From Bacillota bacterium (lineage in GTDB: Bacteria > Bacillota > Clostridia > Christensenellales > SZUA-584), in contig JAEYPS010000025.1 of assembly GCA_023410475.1 (NCBI GenBank), positions 211,632 to 275,631 on the forward strand: DNA of 64,000 bases, written 5' to 3'. Positions within the stretch are counted from its first letter, which is position 1; every line of letters begins with the position of its first letter. Below, piece by piece: positions 59,182-64,000 of the stretch. The notes below the pieces were generated by a model that ran no database searches, had not been told where the DNA came from, and was given only the letters and a program-made list of their open reading frames with translations. The position numbers were made by a program, and so were the translations under genes.

Positions 59182-61071
59182 ATGCCAAAAAAGATTGTCA
59201 TCGTAGGCGCCGGCTACGCGGGTGTCGAAGCGGCTCTGAAGCTCAATAAAAAAGGGAAACGGGACGATATCGAAATAACTGTCATAGACCGCAACCCATA
59301 TCATACGCTGCTCACCGAGATCCACGAGGTGGCAGGAAACCGTGTAAGCGAAGAATCCGTCAAGGTGCCGCTTAAGAATATATTTGAAAATACCCGAGTG
59401 CGCGTCGTACAGGACAACATCGAGTCATACGATTTTGAGTCCGGCACTGTTCGCTCGGCGAAAAAAGCATACCCGTATGATTACCTGATACTTGGTATCG
59501 GCTCTACGCCCAGCTATTACGGCATTGAGGGGCTCGAGGAGCACGCTTTCCCGCTCTGGTCTGCAGACGACGCTATAAAGGTAAGGGATCATATCCGGCG
59601 CTGCTTTGATGAAGCTCAATCCGAGGACGACCCCAAACGCAGACACAGCCTGCTCACGTTCGTAGTGGGAGGCGCGGGCTTCACGGGAGTCGAGATGATC
59701 GGCGAGCTGGCGCACTGGGTCAAAAAGCTATGCCGTCAATACAACGCCAGCAGAAGCGATGTACGCCTGTACATAGTTGATGTTCTGCCCCGCGTGCTTA
59801 ACAGCATCGATGAGAGGGCTGCAAGCAAGGCGCATGCCTACATGGAAAAGAAGCTGGGCATAAAAGTGCTGCTCAATACCGCCATCAAGGAAGTAACGGA
59901 CGAGTATATCGATTTCGGCGAAGAGAAGCTTGAGACAAAAACGCTGATCTGGGCTGCGGGCGTACGCGCATCTCATGACGTAGACGCGATGGAGCTTAAA
60001 ACAGGTTCAGCTAGAAGGCTGGCCGTCGACGAATACTGCCGCACCAAATACCCAAGCGTTTACGCAATAGGCGACGTGGGAGCGCTGACAGATGAAAAGG
60101 GCGATACCTATCCAGGTATGGTCGAAACGGCGCTGCAGACAGCCGAAGGTGTCGCGGAAAATATATTGCGCGAGATCCGCGGTGAGGCGCCTGAAGCCGT
60201 TAAGGTAAAGCTGCACGGCGTTATGGTAAGCGTAGGCAACTACTTTGCCGTTGCCGATCTCATGGGAGTACTCCCGCCTAGATGGATATCGCTGGTTATG
60301 AAATACCTCGTCAACGCTCACTATCTGTACGGGATACTCGGCATAAAGGGCGTATGGCAGTATCTGCATGACGAGATACTGCACCGCAGGCAGCATCAGC
60401 GCTTCCTGCAGCGCAACTACACAAAAACGGTGCAAGCCTGGTGGCTTGTGCCTCTGCGGCTATACCTTGGCTGGACGTGGTTTTATGAAGGACTGGAGAA
60501 GATACAGGACGGCTGGCTTAATAACGCTAAGCTCGCAAGCTTTCTGGGGCGCGCGCCGATGGTTTCAGAAAACGCCGCGGAAGCGGTCACAGGCGCCACA
60601 GCGGCAGCAGGCGACGGCGTTATCGAAACTCTGATGAATATCGACCTTGGGTTCCTTGGTTTCTTTCTCGAACGCGCAGGGCAGGACGCGCCGCTTGTAT
60701 TCCGCGTGAAGTTCTTCTTGGTGGACTGGATATTGAACGGCTGGGTGTTCGCGACAGAGGGCTGGACGATGTTTTTTCAGGTGCTCATAGTTATTGTGGA
60801 ACTGCTTATCGGCCTCGCGATATTCTCGGGAACCCTGACGTTCCTGTCCTCGATAGTGTCTCTTGGACTGCTTGCTATGTTCATCACCACGACCGGCATG
60901 TACTCCACAGAATGGTGGATGCTTTTTGCCGGCATCGCAATCGCGGCGGGCGCAGGGCGCGCTTTCGGACTCGACCACTGGCTGCTGCCATATATCGGGC
61001 GGGTGTGGGACTCAAGCAAAAAGAACGGGCGGCTTTTGCTGACATTCGATAAAAAACGTTTCGGGAAATAG
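59182..61071 (+). CDS. ndh2: Type II NADH dehydrogenase fused to a DoxX-like membrane domain (Ndh2-like)
   Basis: 629-residue fusion. Residues 1-~400 are a type II NADH:quinone oxidoreductase: FAD site KIVIVGAGYAGVEAALKL, NADH site VVGGAGFTGVEMIGELAHW, and C-terminal FAD contact YAIGDVGALTDEKG. After ~415 comes a membrane extension resembling DoxX proteins (WWLVPLRLYLGWTWFYEGLEKI), with later hydrophobic segments near 528-548, 552-572 and 582-602. The loop between the first and second segments, predicted outside, contains EAVTGAT (467-473), a close match to the ApbE flavinylation consensus. GGAGGG precedes the ATG at 59182. The architecture fits Listeria Ndh2; the motif suggests it could itself carry FMN. 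Confidence 0.9.
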   Translation: MPKKIVIVGAGYAGVEAALKLNKKGKRDDIEITVIDRNPYHTLLTEIHEVAGNRVSEESVKVPLKNIFENTRVRVVQDNIESYDFESGTVRSAKKAYPYDYLILGIGSTPSYYGIEGLEEHAFPLWSADDAIKVRDHIRRCFDEAQSEDDPKRRHSLLTFVVGGAGFTGVEMIGELAHWVKKLCRQYNASRSDVRLYIVDVLPRVLNSIDERAASKAHAYMEKKLGIKVLLNTAIKEVTDEYIDFGEEKLETKTLIWAAGVRASHDVDAMELKTGSARRLAVDEYCRTKYPSVYAIGDVGALTDEKGDTYPGMVETALQTAEGVAENILREIRGEAPEAVKVKLHGVMVSVGNYFAVADLMGVLPPRWISLVMKYLVNAHYLYGILGIKGVWQYLHDEILHRRQHQRFLQRNYTKTVQAWWLVPLRLYLGWTWFYEGLEKIQDGWLNNAKLASFLGRAPMVSENAAEAVTGATAAAGDGVIETLMNIDLGFLGFFLERAGQDAPLVFRVKFFLVDWILNGWVFATEGWTMFFQVLIVIVELLIGLAIFSGTLTFLSSIVSLGLLAMFITTTGMYSTEWWMLFAGIAIAAGAGRAFGLDHWLLPYIGRVWDSSKKNGRLLLTFDKKRFGK

Positions 61072-61084
61072 ATAGGGGGACGAA

Positions 61085-62053
61085 GTGTGGGATAAATTGC
61101 CCCTTCTCAAGGCGGAGCTTGAGCTGTTCGAGCAGTCGCTGCGGGAGGAGTTTCACGCCAGAAAAAGCATAGAGTCATACCTTGACGAGCTTTCACTTCG
61201 GGTGATAGGCAGCGGAGGAAAACGGCTTCGGCCCGCTATGCTGATAGCTTCGGCAATGATGGGCGTATACGACCGACAAAAAGCGCTGCAGGCGGCAAAG
61301 AGCATAGAGCTTTTGCACACAGCCACGCTTGTGCACGACGACATCATTGACAACACGCCGCTACGCCGCAGCACTGCTACCGTCAACGCGACCGAAGGCG
61401 TCCACACCGCGATATTTACCGGCGACTACATCTATGTAAAATCGGTGCTGGCGCTCGCGGAAAGCGGACTGCCTATTACCTATCTGCGAGAAGTAGCGCG
61501 CGCCGTAGAGGCGGTATGCGTAGGAGAGGTTGAGCAGTATCGCAGCCGCGGAAGCATCCCCGGATTTAAGACATACGTATCGCAGGCCGTCCGCAAAACG
61601 GGCGTGCTGTTCGGGGCAGCCTGTGCCATAGGCGCACACCTTGGCGGCCTTGAAGACGAACTAGTTAAGCAGGCGGGCAGGTTTGCTGGATATTACGGAA
61701 TCGCGTTCCAGATAAAGGACGATCTGCTGGATATACTTGGGAACCCAAAGGCCATCGGCAAGCCTGTGGGCAACGACTTAAAAGAGGGCGTCGTGACGCT
61801 TCCCGTGCTTCTGGCCGTAGCGCGCGATCCGCAGCTTCGCAGGAGCGTAGAGACTCTGCTGAGAGTCAAAAACGCAAGCAGCGCGAAGATACTTAAACTG
61901 CTCAAAGATGTAGACATCGCAGGCGGTGTAACAGAGGCGCAAGCCGTGATGGAAAGGTATGTGGCCCGCGCGCAGCGCTCTTTGGACAAGCTGCCTCAAA
62001 CGCCGGGCAGAGATATGCTCGAGCACATACTGCGCGTCACATATTCAGATTAG
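61085..62053 (+). CDS. Trans-polyprenyl diphosphate synthase (DmkB/IspB-like)
   Basis: 322-residue all-helical prenyl synthase. The first Asp-rich motif is LVHDDIIDNTPLRR and the second is FQIKDDLLDILGNPKAIGKP; GSGGKRLRPAMLIAS is also diagnostic. The residues before the first motif (TAT) are small, which favours a long-chain product. It starts at GTG 61085 with AGGGGG upstream, 13 bases after ndh2. It supplies the prenyl tail for the UbiA-type enzyme two genes upstream. Confidence 0.93.
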   Translation: MWDKLPLLKAELELFEQSLREEFHARKSIESYLDELSLRVIGSGGKRLRPAMLIASAMMGVYDRQKALQAAKSIELLHTATLVHDDIIDNTPLRRSTATVNATEGVHTAIFTGDYIYVKSVLALAESGLPITYLREVARAVEAVCVGEVEQYRSRGSIPGFKTYVSQAVRKTGVLFGAACAIGAHLGGLEDELVKQAGRFAGYYGIAFQIKDDLLDILGNPKAIGKPVGNDLKEGVVTLPVLLAVARDPQLRRSVETLLRVKNASSAKILKLLKDVDIAGGVTEAQAVMERYVARAQRSLDKLPQTPGRDMLEHILRVTYSD

Positions 62054-62089
62054 TCTAAAAGGTCATAGATAAGATTTGTGTTCTAAAAC

Positions 62090-62128
62090 AAAACGCTATT
62101 GCCGTATATATCGCGGTAATAGCGTTTT
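62090..62128 (+). terminator. Intrinsic terminator of the ubiA-ndh2 operon
   Basis: AAAACGCTATTGCCG (62090-62104) pairs perfectly over 15 bases with CGGTAATAGCGTTTT (62114-62128) and ends in TTTT. It can also act in reverse for the converging permease genes. Confidence 0.85.
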
Positions 62129-62262
62129 ACAATTCTGAATATTAATATTACTCAAAGCGCCTCACCCAAGTAACCAAACACGGCGCTACCGCGCCGGCGG
62201 CACAATGTTATATGCCCAAGTATGACTGAACATAGCGAAGCATTAGCTATAAGACCGCCGCA

Positions 62263-63381
62263 CTACGGCGTCAGGTCTATTTTTTTATCTTTGCTCTTAA
62301 ACCTCATCCATTCAGGCAGCACCAGTTTAAGCCCGCCCTTTTCACGAAGCGCGAGAACTACGCTCTGAAGTAAAATAAAGAAGGTCAGCATAAGCCCGGT
62401 GGTAATGCTCTGCCAATATGGCTCCCTAAGCCCCGAAGCAATGACAATGTTGTTAATCGTCTTTAAAGAAAGCACGCCGAAAAGCGTACCGATTACATTG
62501 CCGACGCCTCCGGTTAACAGTGTTCCTCCGATGATGGCTGAAGCAATCGCTTGCATTTCTGCGGCGGTAGCATTGGAAGCGTTTCCTGCGCCCGTATGCA
62601 GTAGGTATACGTACCCGCCGATTCCGGATAATAACCCGCACAGCAAATAAGAGTAGAATCTTGTGCGCTTTACATTGATGCCGAGCATCAGCGCGCTCTG
62701 GCTGTTACCGCCCACCGCATAGAGGTTGCGCCCGAACCGCGTCCATTTGAGTATCGCGAAAACGGCCAATACGATCACGATGGCCACGATTACGCCAAGC
62801 TCAACCTTGGCGGGAATAAAATTGCCGGTTTTTCCATAAGAGCCGATGCCCGGAATAATGAAGCGAAATGTCTTTAAAGCAACAAAGGCCTCTTGCGCCG
62901 CTGTACGCGGGGCAACGCTGACGATGGTCGTCATGCCCCTTGCAAAGAACATCCCCGCCAAACTGACAATAAAGGGCTGTATCTGCAAATAGGAGATCAA
63001 GATTCCCTGAATCAGCCCGAACGCCAACCCGATGCCCAAAGCCAAACCCATCGAGCCGATTACGCTGCCGCCATGGTCATCTAGGTAAACAACGCATGCC
63101 ATGGTCACAAGCGCAGTGATTCCGCCCACCGAAATATCTATGCCGCCCGCTATCATAACAATGGTGAGCCCGCAGGAAATTACGATCAGAAACGCGTTGT
63201 TGTTAAAAACATCAAGGAACTGCTGAGGATTTAGGAAACCGCCGCCCCAAACAAGCATGGCAAGTAGATACATGCCAACGAAGGTGCAGATCGTTATGGT
63301 CAAGAGCAAGTTGGTGTTGGAAATGGGCTCCTTACGTTTTCTCCCCAATCCTCCGGCAAATAAACCGCTATTGCTTGTCAT
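62263..63381 (-). CDS. CUT2 sugar ABC permease, YjfF-like
   Basis: 372-residue permease with about ten membrane segments. VMIAGGIDISVGGITALVTM, the YjfF-type LQIQPFIVSLAGMFFARGMT, YAVGGNSQSALMLGINVKRT and AIIGGTLLTGGVGNVIGTLF are present. GGAGA lies ten bases before the ATG. It follows the YtfT-like gene after four bases. In E. coli this pair belongs to the galactofuranose importer YtfQRT-YjfF; the ATPase and binding protein should lie beyond the right edge. Confidence 0.93.
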   Translation of the reverse strand: MTSNSGLFAGGLGRKRKEPISNTNLLLTITICTFVGMYLLAMLVWGGGFLNPQQFLDVFNNNAFLIVISCGLTIVMIAGGIDISVGGITALVTMACVVYLDDHGGSVIGSMGLALGIGLAFGLIQGILISYLQIQPFIVSLAGMFFARGMTTIVSVAPRTAAQEAFVALKTFRFIIPGIGSYGKTGNFIPAKVELGVIVAIVIVLAVFAILKWTRFGRNLYAVGGNSQSALMLGINVKRTRFYSYLLCGLLSGIGGYVYLLHTGAGNASNATAAEMQAIASAIIGGTLLTGGVGNVIGTLFGVLSLKTINNIVIASGLREPYWQSITTGLMLTFFILLQSVVLALREKGGLKLVLPEWMRFKSKDKKIDLTP

Positions 63382-63385
63382 ATCA

Positions 63386-64000
63386 CTAACTCTCCGTTAC
63401 TTTCGCCGGTTTTTTTAACAGCCTATCGCGCAACTGAAGGACATATGCTTTTACAATCGGTGAGCCAATTACAACGATGGCGATGATAACAAGTGCCTTA
63501 TACGCTTTTACCGCCGTGGAGGAAACCTTCATGGAATAAAGCGTGATCGTCAACGCCTGAATGATGTATGCACCTATCACCGAACCGCTCAAGCTGAATT
63601 TTCCGCCGCTTAAGGCATTGCCGCCGATAGCAACTGCCAAAATCGCGTCCATTTCGATGTCCAAAAGAATGGTTTCATGGTTGATAAGCCCCATTCTGCT
63701 GACGCCCATGGAACCCGAAATTGCGGCGCAAACGCCCAGTATCATAAAGGACAATAGCTTCATCCAAACGACGTTGATCCCGTTTAGGCGGGCGGATTTT
63801 TCGTTGATCCCAACCGCCTGTGTGTATAAACCGAGATTGGTAAGCCTTAAAATAAGCGAAACCAACACCCCCACGATGATTACGATAAGAATGGGGGTGG
63901 GTATGGGGATGCCCGGAATAAAGCTTCCGATGTAGCCCAGCAGCGGGCTTGAAACCGTAGGCGTTGCGCCGCCGTTTATCCAATACGCGATGGGTCGTCC
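63386..64000 (-). CDS. CUT2 sugar ABC permease, YtfT-like (3' part only)
   Basis: The C-terminal 204 residues of a permease whose start lies outside the window; the frame is open to the last base. The leading segment GRPIAYWINGGATPTVSSPL, then LYTQAVGINEKSARLNGINVVW and MDAILAVAIGGNALSGGKFSL, match YtfT/RbsC proteins. A GTG at 63874 could be mistaken for a start, but the conserved sequence clearly continues upstream of it. Confidence 0.9.
   Translation of the reverse strand, partial: GRPIAYWINGGATPTVSSPLLGYIGSFIPGIPIPTPILIVIIVGVLVSLILRLTNLGLYTQAVGINEKSARLNGINVVWMKLLSFMILGVCAAISGSMGVSRMGLINHETILLDIEMDAILAVAIGGNALSGGKFSLSGSVIGAYIIQALTITLYSMKVSSTAVKAYKALVIIAIVVIGSPIVKAYVLQLRDRLLKKPAKVTES

Noticed and set aside
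1..64000. CRISPR array, insertion sequence, prophage or tRNA
   Set aside because: No regularly spaced direct repeats, transposase or integrase frames, or cloverleaf sequences were seen on either strand.

Overview
The window looks like a carbohydrate-foraging island from a moderate-GC Firmicute, probably class Clostridia. The grounds are lipoprotein sugar-binding proteins with lipoboxes, strong GGAGG ribosome sites, some TTG starts, a DUF624/YesL-type protein inside an ABC operon, many LacI-family regulators and one ROK repressor. I cannot name a genus. I see no rRNA, tRNA, CRISPR array, phage or insertion sequence.

Layout. (A) 1-1.64 kb: the 5' part of a GH13 cyclomaltodextrinase/neopullulanase-type gene behind its own LacI gene, with four LacI-type operators up to about 1.96 kb. 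(B) 2.1-14.1 kb: an arabinose-oligosaccharide locus. The minus-strand genes are a GH127 beta-L-arabinofuranosidase, an ABC importer, a DUF624 protein, an MsmK/UgpC-type ATPase and an FGGY kinase. Divergent from them are a LacI regulator and a GH51 alpha-L-arabinofuranosidase. (C) 14.25-16.7 kb: an old-yellow-enzyme-family oxidoreductase gene split by one in-frame TAA, divergent from a PAS-LuxR regulator. (D) 16.9-28.9 kb: a ribose-type ABC importer with aldo/keto reductase, zinc alcohol dehydrogenase, glycerol-dehydrogenase-like enzyme, FGGY kinase and SMP-30 lactonase, plus a divergent LacI gene; probably polyol or unusual-sugar catabolism. (E) 29.1-29.5 kb: a small protein with two winged-helix repeats. 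(F) 29.7-44.3 kb: a long ROK-controlled operon with sugar isomerase, ChvE/MmsAB-like importer, DUF4432 epimerase, two divergent NagB paralogues, PfkB and FGGY kinases, class II aldolase and a mannitol-1-phosphate-dehydrogenase-like enzyme. (G) 44.5-55.7 kb: a GH4 alpha-galactosidase operon with an ABC importer lacking its own ATPase, amidohydrolase, BadF-type kinase, AgaS-like isomerase, GatZ-like protein and nucleotidyltransferase, under a divergent LacI regulator. (H) 55.8-62.05 kb: ApbE, a duplicated lipoprotein, UbiA, a membrane-fused NDH-2 and a polyprenyl synthase. This resembles the flavin-based extracellular electron transfer locus of Listeria. (I) 62.26-64 kb: two YjfF/YtfT-type permeases, the second running off the end.

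How it fits together. Regions A, B, D, F, G and I each pair import with intracellular hydrolysis, isomerisation and phosphorylation. The single MalK-type ATPase of region B may also energise the G importer. Region H would return electrons from NADH, via a demethylmenaquinone-type quinone, to flavins outside the membrane. All four substrate-binding-protein genes are followed by a strong hairpin within about 15-40 bases, and so is the H lipoprotein, which suggests their mRNA is kept at higher levels than the downstream messages.

Most notable points: a canonical-looking flavinylation motif in the outer loop of the NDH-2 fusion; a lipoprotein whose two repeats carry a variant of that motif; and two NagB paralogues in one operon with complementary active-site losses. 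All assignments are by reading the sequence; no database search was possible.
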